This document shows positions 1 through 8,757 of a stretch of 64,000 bases of DNA, piece by piece; within the stretch, counting starts at the first letter, position 1, and each line of letters starts with the position of its first letter. The stretch comes from Flavobacteriaceae bacterium S0862. Lineage in GTDB: Bacteria; Bacteroidota; Bacteroidia; Flavobacteriales; Flavobacteriaceae. A program made the position numbers and the translations under genes. Location of the stretch: assembly GCA_023015825.1 (NCBI GenBank), contig JALKAW010000004.1, positions 285,930 through 349,929 on the forward strand. The letters run 5' to 3'. Below the pieces are notes generated by a model. That model did no database searches, was not told the origin of the DNA, and saw only the letters and a program-made list of their open reading frames with translations.

Positions 1-829
1 ACTCCTTGTCTAAACCATTGGTAACTTCTTTTGGGGAGCCATCAGGATTAATAGTTAGCTCGCTTTTACCTCGATAACTTTCACCAACATATTCTTGGGT
101 TGCCAAAATACTAGTTGCATTCAGTCCAATAGATAAAATAACAGCAACAACTAAAACACCGACAGATTTAAAAAAATGAGGTAGTTCTTGCTTTTTATAA
201 GCATCAATTAAATAGACAATCCCTAATACTATTACCAATAACAATAGATAATACGTCATTTGAAAATGATTAGCCACGATCTCCAATGCCATGGCAATAA
301 CAGTTAACAAAAATCCGAGGATATATTTTCGCTGAAATGTGAGCAATATTCCTGATAACACTAAGGGCATATAAGCAATAGCATGTGCTTTACTGTTATG
401 ACCAACACCCAACAAAATAATTAAATACGTGGAAAATCCAAAGGCTAAAGCGCCCAAAGCAGCGAGTTTAAAATCTATTTTTAACACCAATAGAAGAATA
501 TAGAATCCTAAGAAATATAGAAATAAATAATCTGCTGGTCTAGGCAAAAATCGTAAAGTTAAATCCAGTTTTTTAATATAGTTATGCGGATATTTTGCGC
601 CTAATAGATACGTAGGCATTCCTCCAAATGCACTATTGGTCCAATAGGTTTCCTCACCTGTATTTGTACGGAAATCGTTTTGCTGTTTAGCCATTCCGTT
701 ATACAACATTATATCACTTTGGAATATTTGTTTGCCTTGTAAAACGGGACTAAAATATATTAAGGAAGCTACCACAAACGCTAAAAGAACTAGTAAATGC
801 GGTATGATTTTTTTAAAAGAAAAATTCAT
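1..829 (-). CDS. YfhO-like polytopic membrane protein, partial (3' end outside window)
   Basis: Reading leftwards from an ATG at 829, the frame stays open to the window edge, giving about 276 residues of a strongly hydrophobic protein. It starts MNFSFKKIIPHLLVLLAF and continues with helix after helix, with loop motifs such as FGGMPTYLLGAKYPHN and LGVGHNSKAHAIAYMPL. This pattern matches the N-terminal half of the large YfhO-type integral membrane proteins common in Bacteroidota, which are distantly related to family 39-type glycosyltransferases and probably act on cell-surface glycans or lipids. The C-terminal part is missing, so the family call rests on the N-terminus. It lies 32 bases downstream of the DUF4834 gene on the same strand and probably shares its promoter. 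Substrate is unknown. Confidence 0.7.
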   Translation of the reverse strand, partial: MNFSFKKIIPHLLVLLAFVVASLIYFSPVLQGKQIFQSDIMLYNGMAKQQNDFRTNTGEETYWTNSAFGGMPTYLLGAKYPHNYIKKLDLTLRFLPRPADYLFLYFLGFYILLLVLKIDFKLAALGALAFGFSTYLIILLGVGHNSKAHAIAYMPLVLSGILLTFQRKYILGFLLTVIAMALEIVANHFQMTYYLLLLVIVLGIVYLIDAYKKQELPHFFKSVGVLVVAVILSIGLNATSILATQEYVGESYRGKSELTINPDGSPKEVTNGLDKE

Positions 830-861
830 GGATTAACTCAGTAAAAAATATTTGTAGAAAA

Positions 862-1143
862 TTAATCAATTTCTTCGTAATCTACGTATTCGCCAACCTT
901 TTTATTTGAAGATGTTTTCTCATTTGGCATTTTATCTATAGAAATTTCGCCCTCTTTCTTTTTTTTTGGCTCGGACTGTTGATATTGATCGAATTGTCCT
1001 CCAAATTTCTGTTCAGCTTTTTTAGCAACATAGCGCATTAATACAGGAGCAAATATTCTAGATAATATTTTTATTCCATACCAAACCAGCAGAATTATTA
1101 AAATGGTTCTTAAAAACCCAGTAAGTGAAGCGTACTGCAACAT
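862..1143 (-). CDS. DUF4834 family small membrane protein
   Basis: This 93-residue protein has one N-terminal membrane segment (about residues 9-33, TGFLRTILIILLVWYGIKIL) followed by a short charged tail rich in lysine and glutamate (KKKKEGEISIDKMPNEK). Length, layout and the YVAKKAEQKFG segment fit the DUF4834 family of Flavobacteriia, for which no function is established. It is the first gene of a leftward unit with the YfhO-like gene, and a -7 promoter core lies 16 bases upstream of its ATG. The tail probably faces the cytoplasm (inference from charge). Confidence 0.75.
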   Translation of the reverse strand: MLQYASLTGFLRTILIILLVWYGIKILSRIFAPVLMRYVAKKAEQKFGGQFDQYQQSEPKKKKEGEISIDKMPNEKTSSNKKVGEYVDYEEID

Positions 1144-1158
1144 GAATCAAATTTTATT

Positions 1159-1166
1159 CAAAAATA
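1159..1166 (-). promoter_or_regulatory. -7 promoter element for the DUF4834/YfhO-like unit
   Basis: The plus strand reads CAAAAATA, which is TATTTTTG on the minus strand, a full match to the Bacteroidetes -7 consensus TAnnTTTG, 16 bases before the ATG. No clear -33 TTTG was identified. Confidence 0.5.
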
Positions 1167-1220
1167 CAATTCTTCTAATTTAAATTCCGTTTTAAGTTCA
1201 TAAAAAAATAATAAAATCTA

Positions 1221-1228
1221 TATATTTG
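1221..1228 (+). promoter_or_regulatory. -7 promoter element for the outer-membrane protein gene
   Basis: TATATTTG matches TAnnTTTG exactly, 18 bases before the ATG at 1247. The TTG that would allow a longer reading frame (from 1226) is the end of this element, which argues for the ATG as the true start. Confidence 0.55.
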
Positions 1229-1246
1229 GTAAATAACAAATCGATT

Positions 1247-2131
1247 ATGTCATCTACAAAAACCTATTTATTCTTACTAGTTTGCCTTAGTTTTTCTATA
1301 AATTCTTTTGGGCAATACACCGAAGTAATTAACTCAAATCGTCCTGGAGTCTCACGGAGTGCTTTCTCAGTTGGAACAAATGTAGCACAATTTGAAATTG
1401 GACCATATTTAATAAAAGAAGAACGAACTCCTGCTGCTCGTTATGAAATCTCAGGCTTTGGAGCAGATTTCGCAGTACGCTATGGATTACTTTTTGAAGA
1501 GCTCGAATTGAACATTGAAGGAACATATCAAAACGATACCCAAACATATTTTACATCCCTAAGCTCTGAGCAAAATAGAGCCAATTTTAAGAGCTTAGTT
1601 GTTGGAGCTAAATACATGTTTTTTGACCCTAACAGAAATGCTGGAGAAGATAAACCAAACCTTTATAGCTACCATGCGAATAGGGGGTTTAAGTGGAAAT
1701 CGTTGATTCCAGCAATTGCTGTTGGAGCAGGAATGCATTATGACACAAAAGACAATCCTTATACTACCCCAGGGATTGAAGGTATTAGTCCTAGAGTGAT
1801 GATTGCTACACAAAACAATTTTGCTGGTGGTTGGGTTTTTGTAATGAATTTTATTAAAGAGCGTATTGGTACAGAACAGTCTGATTTTCAATACATTTTA
1901 ACTTTAACGCACTCATTTAGTCCAAAATGGGTAATATTTGCTGAGACTCAGGGCATTCAAAGTGATTTTTATGCCGATAATTTGTTTAGATTTGGAGGCG
2001 CATATTTATTTGGGAAAGATTTTCAGTTAGATACTGCAGTAACATTTAATACCAAAGATACACCTTCGGTGTTTAGTGTAAATTTTGGAGCATCATATCG
2101 CTTGGATTTTCATAGCGATAAGGAGCAATAG
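1247..2131 (+). CDS. Outer-membrane channel-like protein (phenol MetA-degradation/transporter type)
   Basis: From the ATG at 1247 the protein is 294 residues and starts MSSTKTYLFLLVCLSFSINSF, a Sec signal peptide ending near FGQ. The mature part alternates short amphipathic strands and ends in an aromatic-rich barrel strand (FSVNFGASYRLDF). The opening NSNRPGVSRSAFSVGTNVAQ is characteristic of the family annotated as transporter or MetA-pathway of phenol degradation, a FadL-like outer-membrane barrel. Substrate cannot be read from sequence. The next gene starts 10 bases after its stop, so the two are probably co-transcribed. A longer TTG start at 1226 is possible but overlaps the promoter core. 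Confidence 0.7.
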   Translation: MSSTKTYLFLLVCLSFSINSFGQYTEVINSNRPGVSRSAFSVGTNVAQFEIGPYLIKEERTPAARYEISGFGADFAVRYGLLFEELELNIEGTYQNDTQTYFTSLSSEQNRANFKSLVVGAKYMFFDPNRNAGEDKPNLYSYHANRGFKWKSLIPAIAVGAGMHYDTKDNPYTTPGIEGISPRVMIATQNNFAGGWVFVMNFIKERIGTEQSDFQYILTLTHSFSPKWVIFAETQGIQSDFYADNLFRFGGAYLFGKDFQLDTAVTFNTKDTPSVFSVNFGASYRLDFHSDKEQ

Positions 2132-2141
2132 AAATTGATAT

Positions 2142-3263
2142 ATGATTATAATAAAAGAAGCACTTTCGAAAAAGGATTTAAAGAAATTTGTAAAATTTCC
2201 ATTTTCGCTCTACAAAGACTCAAAATCTTGGGTACCTCCTATTATTAGTGAAGAACTAAGAACATTCGACAAAAATATTAATCCCGTTTTTCAAGATGCA
2301 GACGGACGCTTTTTTCTAGCATACAAAGATGGAAAAATTGTTGGTCGTGTTGCTGCTTTGATTAATTGGATTGAAGTAAAAGAACAAGAGATAAAAAAAA
2401 TGCGCTTTGGTTGGTTTGATGTAATTGATGATCAAGATGTTACTAACGCACTACTTGATAGAGTAGCAGAGATTGGTAAAACTAACAAATTAGAGTTTAT
2501 GGAAGGTCCAATTGGGTTTTCTAACCTAGACAAAGTTGGTGTAGTATATGAAGGTTTTGACCATATAGGCAGCATGATTACTTGGGAAAACCACCCATAT
2601 TATGTTAAGCACCTAGAAGCATACGGGATGACTTTTGGAAAAGGATATTCTGAAAATAAAATGGCTTTTAGTGATATCAAGCGTGAGTATTTTTCTAGAA
2701 TTCAAGAGCTTGTTAAAAAGCGCTATCAATTAAAAGCCTTAAATTTTACTAGTAATAAGGAAATATTACCATACACTAATCAAATGTTTGAGGTATTTAC
2801 CAAGTCACACTCGGTATTATCCTCTTTTGTTGACATTAATGATGCTCAACGAGAATACTTTAAAAAGAAATTTATTGGTTTTTTAAATCCTGAATATGTA
2901 AAATTCGTTTTAGACAAAGATGACAACCTCATTGGTTTTGGAATAGTGACACCATCTTACGCTGAAGCTTTACAAAAAATGAAAGGAAAGCTATGGCCTT
3001 TTGGTTTTAAACATTTATTACGTTCAAAAAAGCATAGTAAAACTGTTACATTTTATCTTATTGGTGTACTACCAGAATACCAAAACAAAGGTGTTACAGC
3101 CATTATTTTTGAAGAGTTTCATAAAACTTTTAGTGACAAAGGAATCACAATGTGTATAAGAGGTCCTGAACTTGATGACAATACTGCTATTCAAAAACTT
3201 TGGAAAAATTTTAATCCTCAAGTATTTAAAAAACGATGCACATACGTAAAAGACATAAAATAA
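2142..3263 (+). CDS. GNAT-fold acyltransferase-like protein (YghO-like), candidate lipid N-acyltransferase
   Basis: This 373-residue soluble protein opens with MIIIKEALSKKDLKKFVKFP and has a C-terminal GNAT core: beta strand FYLIGVLPEYQNKGVTAIIF (about residues 305-325) carries the Q/R-x-x-G-x-A-type acyl-CoA loop in degenerate form. It resembles E. coli YghO; proteins of this group are often loosely annotated as GTP cyclohydrolase or hypothetical in Flavobacteria. The bacterial ceramide synthase described in Caulobacter is, as I recall it, also a GNAT-superfamily protein. The neighbouring convergent gene is an alpha-oxoamine synthase and the one beyond is a cysteine-synthase-like enzyme, so N-acylation of a sphingoid or capnoid base is a plausible role (inference). 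It shares a bidirectional terminator with the synthase gene. Confidence 0.55.
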   Translation: MIIIKEALSKKDLKKFVKFPFSLYKDSKSWVPPIISEELRTFDKNINPVFQDADGRFFLAYKDGKIVGRVAALINWIEVKEQEIKKMRFGWFDVIDDQDVTNALLDRVAEIGKTNKLEFMEGPIGFSNLDKVGVVYEGFDHIGSMITWENHPYYVKHLEAYGMTFGKGYSENKMAFSDIKREYFSRIQELVKKRYQLKALNFTSNKEILPYTNQMFEVFTKSHSVLSSFVDINDAQREYFKKKFIGFLNPEYVKFVLDKDDNLIGFGIVTPSYAEALQKMKGKLWPFGFKHLLRSKKHSKTVTFYLIGVLPEYQNKGVTAIIFEEFHKTFSDKGITMCIRGPELDDNTAIQKLWKNFNPQVFKKRCTYVKDIK

Positions 3264-3295
3264 AAAGAGCCACTCAATGAGTGGCTCTTTTTTTG
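3264..3295. terminator. Bidirectional intrinsic terminator
   Basis: A 10-bp perfect stem (AGAGCCACTC / GAGTGGCTCT, 3266-3275 and 3279-3288) with a 3-base loop is flanked by A and T runs. It sits between the convergent GNAT-like and alpha-oxoamine synthase genes. Confidence 0.85.
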
Positions 3296-3311
3296 TTAAT
3301 TTTTAATACTC

Positions 3312-4571
3312 TTACTCACCCATAGCAGCACTAACTGCAGCTGATAGGCGCTTATATGTTCCGTTTTCTAAACGCTCTCTAATTGCTGAAAAAGCATTTA
3401 AAGTTATCTCAACATCTTCTAAAGTATGTGTTGCTGTAGGTATCATTCTTAGTAAAATGATTCCTTTAGGTACTACAGGATAAACCACTATAGAACAGAA
3501 GATTCCGTAATTTTCTCTTAAATCTCTAACTAACGCCATCGCTTCTGGAATACTACCTTTTAAATATACAGGTGTTACACAACTTTGAGTAGTACCAATG
3601 TCAAAACCACGCTCTGTAAGTCCAGATTGTAATGCATTTACAATTGTCCAAAGATTGTTTTTAAGCTCTGGCATTGTTCTAAGCATATCCAAACGCTTCA
3701 ATGCTCCAACAACCAACTGCATTTGCAATGATTTTGCAAACATTTGTGAACGCAAGTTATATTTTAAATAATCAATTATTTCTTTATCTGCAGCAATAAA
3801 CGCTCCTGTACTTGCCATAGATTTAGCAAAAGTTGCAAAATAAACATCTATATCGTCTTGTACACCTTGCTCTTCTCCTGCTCCAGCACCAGTTTTTCCA
3901 AGAGTTCCAAAACCATGTGCATCATCAACAAATAGCCTGAAATTAAATTTCTCTTTTAGGGCTACAATTTCTTTTAAACGCCCTTGTTCTCCACGCATTC
4001 CAAACACACCTTCAGAAATTACTAAAATTCCACCGCCAGTTTGTTCTGCCATTTTAGTAGCGCGTTCTAGGTTTTTCTCTAAACTTTCTACATCATTGTG
4101 CTTATAGGTAAAGCGTTTTCCCATGTGAAGACGTACACCGTCAATAATACAAGCATGTGCATCAACATCATAAACAATAATATCGTCTTTGGATACAAGT
4201 GCATCAATAGTTGACACCATTCCTTGATAACCAAAGTTGAGCAAATACGCAGCTTCTTTATTGACAAAAGCAGCCAATTCTTTTTGTAATTGCTCGTGTA
4301 GTGAGGTGTGTCCAGACATCATTCTAGCTCCCATCGGATACGCTGAACCATAAGCAGCTCCAGCTTCTGCATCAACTTTACGCACTTCAGGGTGGTTTGC
4401 TAATCCTAGATAATCATTGATACTCCAAGTGATAACTTCTTTACCTTGAAATTTCATTCTGTTACTAATCTCACCCTCAAGTTTAGGAAATACAAAATAA
4501 CCTTCTGCTTGTGAAGCCCATTTTCCTAATGGTCCCTTGTCTTTATATATCTTTTCAAATAAATCCTTCAT
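3312..4571 (-). CDS. Alpha-oxoamine synthase (serine palmitoyltransferase / cysteate acyltransferase type)
   Basis: This 419-residue PLP enzyme of fold type I belongs to the family of 2-amino-3-ketobutyrate CoA ligase, KAPA synthase and serine palmitoyltransferase, which condense an amino acid with an acyl thioester and release CO2. Visible landmarks are the substrate loop NDYLGLANHP (about 52-61), cofactor-stacking H139 in DVDAHA, the VDDAHGFGTLG motif (D217, H219) and the Schiff-base lysine K250 in ATFAKSMAST. The active-site surroundings are more SPT-like than BioF- or Kbl-like (inference). Next to a cysteine-synthase-like gene it may use cysteate to make 3-ketocapnine for sulfonolipids, or serine to make sphingolipids. 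A -7 element lies 28 bases before its ATG. Confidence 0.75.
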   Translation of the reverse strand: MKDLFEKIYKDKGPLGKWASQAEGYFVFPKLEGEISNRMKFQGKEVITWSINDYLGLANHPEVRKVDAEAGAAYGSAYPMGARMMSGHTSLHEQLQKELAAFVNKEAAYLLNFGYQGMVSTIDALVSKDDIIVYDVDAHACIIDGVRLHMGKRFTYKHNDVESLEKNLERATKMAEQTGGGILVISEGVFGMRGEQGRLKEIVALKEKFNFRLFVDDAHGFGTLGKTGAGAGEEQGVQDDIDVYFATFAKSMASTGAFIAADKEIIDYLKYNLRSQMFAKSLQMQLVVGALKRLDMLRTMPELKNNLWTIVNALQSGLTERGFDIGTTQSCVTPVYLKGSIPEAMALVRDLRENYGIFCSIVVYPVVPKGIILLRMIPTATHTLEDVEITLNAFSAIRERLENGTYKRLSAAVSAAMGE

Positions 4572-4598
4572 TCAGCTATTAGTCTTAGTTAGATGCAG

Positions 4599-4606
4599 CA
4601 AAATTA
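4599..4606 (-). promoter_or_regulatory. -7 promoter element for the alpha-oxoamine synthase gene
   Basis: CAAAATTA on the plus strand is TAATTTTG on the minus strand, a full TAnnTTTG match 28 bases before the ATG at 4571. Confidence 0.5.
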
Positions 4607-4669
4607 TGCAAATTAATCTTTACTACATAATTAATTTTATACACTATATGTTTATAATACTTAATCCAC

Positions 4670-4708
4670 AAAAAAACCTGTAACACTTGTATGAAAAGCA
4701 TTACAGGT
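4670..4708 (-). terminator. Intrinsic terminator after the cysteine-synthase-like gene
   Basis: On the minus strand ACCTGTAA (4708-4701) pairs with TTACAGGT (4683-4676) around a 17-base loop, followed by a run of T. It separates the cysteine-synthase-like gene from the alpha-oxoamine synthase gene, so the two are separate transcripts. Confidence 0.7.
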
Positions 4709-4729
4709 AGGTATGGTTAGTTATTTTGG

Positions 4730-5770
4730 TTAGTTAATATATTGTGTCTTTTTAATTGACACTTCATTTTCACTATCAAAAAAGCCTTGTTCTTCCATCC
4801 ACTTATCGCTGTATATTTTGCTCATATAACGAGACCCATGGTCAGGAAAAATGACAACTATTTTATCTCCTTTTTTAAATTCTCCTTCTTCATTAAGCTG
4901 CTTTATGGCTTGCATTGCTGCGCCACTTGTATATCCTACAAATAAGCCTTCTGTTCGTGCAATTTCACGTGCTGTATGCGCACTTTCCTCATCATTCACT
5001 TTTACAAACTTATCAATAACATCAAAATCAGTTGCAGTAGGAATTAAGTTTTTACCTAAACCTTCAATCCTGTAAGGGTAAATCTCGTCAGTATCTAATT
5101 CACGTGTTTCGTGGTACTTTTTAAGTACTGATCCATAAGCATCAACACCAATAACCTTTATATCATGGTTTTGTTCTTTTAAATATTTTGCTGTCCCAGA
5201 AATTGTTCCTCCAGTTCCGCTACAAGCTACAAGATGTGTAATTCCGCCTTCCGTTTGCTTCCAAATTTCAGGTCCTGTGGTTTTATAATGTGCTTGTAAA
5301 TTAAGCTCATTGAAATACTGATTAATATAAACTGAACCTTTTGTTTCTTCATGCAAGCGCTTTGCAACTTGATAATACGAACGTGGGTCGTCTGCACTTA
5401 CATGCGCAGGACAAACATAAACCTTTGCTCCCATAGTACGGAGCATATCAATCTTATCGGCCGATGACTTAGAGCTTACAGCCAAAATACAGTCGTATCC
5501 CTTAATAATACTTACCATAGCAATACTAAACCCTGTATTACCAGAGGTAGTTTCTATAATAGTGTCACCTGGCTTTAGAATACCTTGTTTCTCAGCTTGT
5601 TCAATTATATAAAGTGCTATTCTGTCTTTAGAAGAATGTCCTGGGTTAAAGGCTTCTACTTTTGCTAAGTAATCACCTTTAAAGTTTGAAGTTATTTTAT
5701 TGAGTTTAATAAGTGGTGTTTTTCCGATAAGGTCTAACACATTATCAAATACATTTTTGTTTTGTTTCAT
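4730..5770 (-). CDS. Cysteine-synthase-family PLP enzyme (possible cysteate synthase)
   Basis: This 346-residue fold type II PLP enzyme has the family landmarks: cofactor lysine K48 in NPGHSSKDR, substrate loop TSGNTG (75-80), phosphate loop SGTGGT (184-189) and a C-terminal GYTSGAA loop. Cysteine synthases usually read NPxxSVKDR around the lysine; here it is GHSSKDR, so substrate use may differ. It lies beside an alpha-oxoamine synthase, and sulfonolipid producers need a fold II enzyme that makes cysteate from O-phosphoserine and sulfite, so cysteate synthase is a reasonable hypothesis. Ordinary cysteine synthase (CysK/CysM) or cystathionine beta-synthase cannot be excluded. It has its own promoter core and terminator. 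Confidence 0.7.
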   Translation of the reverse strand: MKQNKNVFDNVLDLIGKTPLIKLNKITSNFKGDYLAKVEAFNPGHSSKDRIALYIIEQAEKQGILKPGDTIIETTSGNTGFSIAMVSIIKGYDCILAVSSKSSADKIDMLRTMGAKVYVCPAHVSADDPRSYYQVAKRLHEETKGSVYINQYFNELNLQAHYKTTGPEIWKQTEGGITHLVACSGTGGTISGTAKYLKEQNHDIKVIGVDAYGSVLKKYHETRELDTDEIYPYRIEGLGKNLIPTATDFDVIDKFVKVNDEESAHTAREIARTEGLFVGYTSGAAMQAIKQLNEEGEFKKGDKIVVIFPDHGSRYMSKIYSDKWMEEQGFFDSENEVSIKKTQYIN

Positions 5771-5811
5771 AAATGTAATTTAAAGCTACGTATAGCAGCT
5801 CTTCAACTTGG

Positions 5812-5819
5812 CAAAAGTA
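5812..5819 (-). promoter_or_regulatory. -7 promoter element for the cysteine-synthase-like gene
   Basis: CAAAAGTA on the plus strand is TACTTTTG on the minus strand, a full TAnnTTTG match about 41 bases before the ATG at 5770. Confidence 0.5.
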
Positions 5820-5833
5820 CAATTTTTTTTTTA

Positions 5834-7894
5834 TTAGACTGTAATTCCTTCTAAGTCCAGTAAAAATGCAAAATCAAGTGCGTCTTCTTTTAAAGATTCA
5901 AAACGACCAGAAGCGCCTCCATGTCCAGCATCCATATTGGTTTTAAGCAACAAAACTGTGTCGTTTGTTTTATGCTCTCTTAATTTTGCAACCCATTTTG
6001 CTGGTTCCCAATATTGTACTTGACTATCATGCAAACCTGTTGTTATCAATATATTAGGATAGTTTTGCTTACTTACATTATCATATGGCGAATATGATTT
6101 CATATAGTTGTAATATGCTAAGTCATTTGGGTTTCCCCATTCGTCATACTCTCCAGTAGTTAGCGGAATAGAATCATCTAACATCGTTGTTATAACATCT
6201 ACAAAAGGTACTTGCGCTACAATACCATTATAAAGGTTAGGTGCCATATTCATAATGCTTCCCATAAGTAGTCCTCCTGCACTTCCTCCCATAGCATATA
6301 AATGGCTAGGCGATGAATAATTTTGTGCAATTAAATGCTTTGTGCAATCAATAAAATCGGTAAAGGTATTTTTCTTCAACAGGAGTTTTCCGTTTTCATA
6401 CCAAGGTCTTCCTAAATACTCGCTTCCTCTAATATGCGCAATCACGTATATAAAACCTCTATCTAAGAGCGATAATCTTATCGTTGAAAAATACGGATCT
6501 ATTGTATGTCCATAAGATCCATAAGCGTACATTAACAATGGTGTGTCTTTGCTCTTTATTGTACTTTTATGATGCACTATAGATATTGGAATTTTTGTGC
6601 CATCGTCTGCTATTGCCCAAATACGCTCAGATACATAATTTTCTTTTTTAAACTTTCCACCTAAAACTTCTTGTTCTTTTTTAATGTTTTTGGTTTTGTT
6701 AACCATATCAAAATCTATAATAGAAGCTGGTGTTGTAAGCGCATTATAGCCATAACGTAAAATGCTGGTATCAAAATCTACATTAGTACTTGTGTAAGCA
6801 GTATAGGTTTCGTTATCAAAAGGCAAATAATAATCATCTGTATTGTCCCAGCGCTTAATTCTAATATTATTTAAGCCATTTTCACGCTCGCTCATAACTA
6901 AAAATTCCTTAAAAATGTCGATTCCTTCAAGCATCACCTCTTTTCGATGTGGAATGACTTCTTTCCAATTTTCAATGGCAGTATTGGCGACATTAGTTTT
7001 CATTAGTTTGAAATTAGTCGCATTATCCAAATTAGTTAGTATGTAGAAATGATCTTCGAAATGTGAGATACTATACTCTAACCCTCTTATACGCTCCTGA
7101 AATAGTTTAAAATTAGCATTTGGTGTGTCAGCATTTAACACTTGATATTCGTTAGTTAGTGTGCTATGACTTCCAATAATGATATATTGTCGTGATTTTG
7201 ACTTATACACAGATACGTTAAAAGTATCATCTTTTTCATGATATACGAGCTGGTCGTTTTTAGAGTCTGCCCCTAAGTGATGTTTAAACACTTTTTCTGA
7301 ACGAAGAGTTTGCTCATTTTTAGAGGTATAAAACAAGGTTTTATTATCATTAGCCCAAGTTGACGAACCTGTTGCATTGGTTATCTTATCAGAAAAAAGC
7401 TCATTAGTTTCTAAATCCTTTATATGAATTGTGTATTGACGTCTTCCAACAGTATCTATACCAAATGAAACTTTTAAATTATCTGGGCTAATACTTATTC
7501 CTGTGAGTTTAAAATACGAATAACCTTCAGCCATTTCGTTACAATTAAACAACAATTCGTCTTGAGCATCTAATGATTCTTTTCGTCGTAGGTAAATAGG
7601 ATAATTTTTACCAGTTTCAAATTTTACGATATACCAATAGCCATTGTATTTGTATGGTACAGATTCGTCATCTTCCTTAATGCGTGATTTCATTTCTTCA
7701 AACAAATCCTTCTGAAATTGTTCGGTATGCTTCATCATACCATCACAATACGCATTCTCTTGCTCTAAATAATCAATAACATCTGGGTTATCTCTATCGT
7801 TTAACCAAAAATAATTATCAATTCTAACATCATTATGAGCAACTAATTCTTTAGGAATTTGTTTTGCAATTGGAGGGACATTATTATTTCTCAA
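5834..7894 (-). CDS. ptrB: S9A family prolyl oligopeptidase, oligopeptidase B type
   Basis: The 686-residue protein has the two-domain plan of prolyl oligopeptidases: an N-terminal beta-propeller (about 70-420) and a C-terminal alpha/beta hydrolase. The catalytic triad is visible: S538 in MGGSAGGLL, D623 in GLHDSQVQYWEP and H658 in MDAGHGGASGR. Length and the N-terminal PPIAKQIPKELVAHNDVRID match oligopeptidase B (protease II), which cleaves short peptides after basic residues, although in Bacteroidota specificity is often untested. No signal peptide is seen, so it is probably cytoplasmic. The first in-frame start is TTG at 7894; the upstream stop at 7913-7915 leaves no ATG or GTG option. A -7 element lies 30 bases upstream. 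Confidence 0.85.
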   Translation of the reverse strand: MRNNNVPPIAKQIPKELVAHNDVRIDNYFWLNDRDNPDVIDYLEQENAYCDGMMKHTEQFQKDLFEEMKSRIKEDDESVPYKYNGYWYIVKFETGKNYPIYLRRKESLDAQDELLFNCNEMAEGYSYFKLTGISISPDNLKVSFGIDTVGRRQYTIHIKDLETNELFSDKITNATGSSTWANDNKTLFYTSKNEQTLRSEKVFKHHLGADSKNDQLVYHEKDDTFNVSVYKSKSRQYIIIGSHSTLTNEYQVLNADTPNANFKLFQERIRGLEYSISHFEDHFYILTNLDNATNFKLMKTNVANTAIENWKEVIPHRKEVMLEGIDIFKEFLVMSERENGLNNIRIKRWDNTDDYYLPFDNETYTAYTSTNVDFDTSILRYGYNALTTPASIIDFDMVNKTKNIKKEQEVLGGKFKKENYVSERIWAIADDGTKIPISIVHHKSTIKSKDTPLLMYAYGSYGHTIDPYFSTIRLSLLDRGFIYVIAHIRGSEYLGRPWYENGKLLLKKNTFTDFIDCTKHLIAQNYSSPSHLYAMGGSAGGLLMGSIMNMAPNLYNGIVAQVPFVDVITTMLDDSIPLTTGEYDEWGNPNDLAYYNYMKSYSPYDNVSKQNYPNILITTGLHDSQVQYWEPAKWVAKLREHKTNDTVLLLKTNMDAGHGGASGRFESLKEDALDFAFLLDLEGITV

Positions 7895-7924
7895 GAAGAT
7901 AAATTTTAAGCTTTATTTAGCCCT

Positions 7925-7951
7925 CAAAAATATAAAAATTAAATAGTTTTG
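7925..7951. promoter_or_regulatory. Divergent promoter pair between S9 peptidase and ybaB
   Basis: The minus-strand element is TATTTTTG (plus-strand CAAAAATA, 7925-7932), driving the peptidase. The plus-strand element is TAGTTTTG (7944-7951), 26 bases before the ybaB ATG. Both match TAnnTTTG fully. Confidence 0.55.
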
Positions 7952-7977
7952 CACTAGAAACCAAAAACTAAAAAATT

Positions 7978-8301
7978 ATGTTTGGAGATTTAATGGGTAT
8001 GATGGGAAAACTTAAAGAAACCCAAGCCAAAGTTGAAGCCACTAAAGAGCGGTTAAACTCTGTATATATTGATGAAACCAGTTCTGATGGTTTATTAAAA
8101 GTTACGCTTTCAGGAAATAGAGTCATTAAATCTATTGAAATCGACGAACAACTTCTTGAAGACAAAGAACAAATAGAAGATTACTTAATTTTAACACTAA
8201 ACAAAGCAATTGAAAAAGCTAGCAATGTACACGAGACAGAAGTAGCTGCAGTTGCTAAAGAAGGTATGCCAAATATTCCTGGTATGGATATGTTTAAATA
8301 G
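7978..8301 (+). CDS. ybaB: YbaB/EbfC family nucleoid-associated protein
   Basis: This 107-residue protein has the YbaB plan: an N-terminal helix ([21 protein letters not shown]), a central beta region with the family signature [15 protein letters not shown], and C-terminal helices ending in a flexible [10 protein letters not shown] tail. Family members form dimers that bind DNA without strong sequence specificity and often sit beside dnaX and recR in other bacteria; here dnaX is 48 kb away. The stop overlaps the convergent 3D-domain gene by 8 bases. It has its own -7 element. Confidence 0.9.
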   Translation: MFGDLMGMMGKLKETQAKVEATKERLNSVYIDETSSDGLLKVTLSGNRVIKSIEIDEQLLEDKEQIEDYLILTLNKAIEKASNVHETEVAAVAKEGMPNIPGMDMFK

Positions 8302-8701
8302 AATCTTTTATTTCTAGGCGATATTTTATAGTTACCTTTTTTCGCCCCCATTCTTTGGCCGCTTTTACGTCGTTATCCATATAAATATCAATGCGATTTT
8401 GCCAGCGTCTATTCATTTTGTCTTTTACAAGGTAAATGCCTTCCAAACCTTCAATAGTGACTAATGTATTGTGTTTTAACCCTTGAGAAAGTAAATCCCT
8501 AGATACTGCAATGCATTTCATTCCTGGTTTTAAAGAATCACCAAATGCTGTAAGAGTGGGCTGAGAACTTGTTTGATACGCTAAAGAATTATAGGCAGTT
8601 GCAGTCACTTCTCTAGTGTGCCAAACGTATTTTTTTGAGTCTCTAGAGTTACAACTCACAAGCAATCCAATGACACAAAACAAATAGAAGGTATTTCGCA
8701 T
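8294..8701 (-). CDS. 3D-domain (double-psi barrel) lipoprotein
   Basis: From the ATG at 8701 the 135-residue protein starts [19 protein letters not shown], a lipoprotein signal with lipobox LVSC. The mature domain shows the 3D pattern: VTATAYNS, then [21 protein letters not shown], and the closing [17 protein letters not shown] with the aspartates that name the domain. Related domains occur in MltA and Rpf/YuiC-type cell-wall enzymes that act on peptidoglycan, so a murein-related role in the periplasm is likely. An upstream in-frame ATG at 8743 would add 14 polar residues before the signal peptide and is less likely. Its end overlaps ybaB by 8 bases. Confidence 0.75.
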   Translation of the reverse strand: MRNTFYLFCVIGLLVSCNSRDSKKYVWHTREVTATAYNSLAYQTSSQPTLTAFGDSLKPGMKCIAVSRDLLSQGLKHNTLVTIEGLEGIYLVKDKMNRRWQNRIDIYMDNDVKAAKEWGRKKVTIKYRLEIKDSI

Positions 8702-8757
8702 AAACCAGTATTGTAGTTTATTTGAAGATACGAAAAATCCCAAAAGTAATTAAGAAT

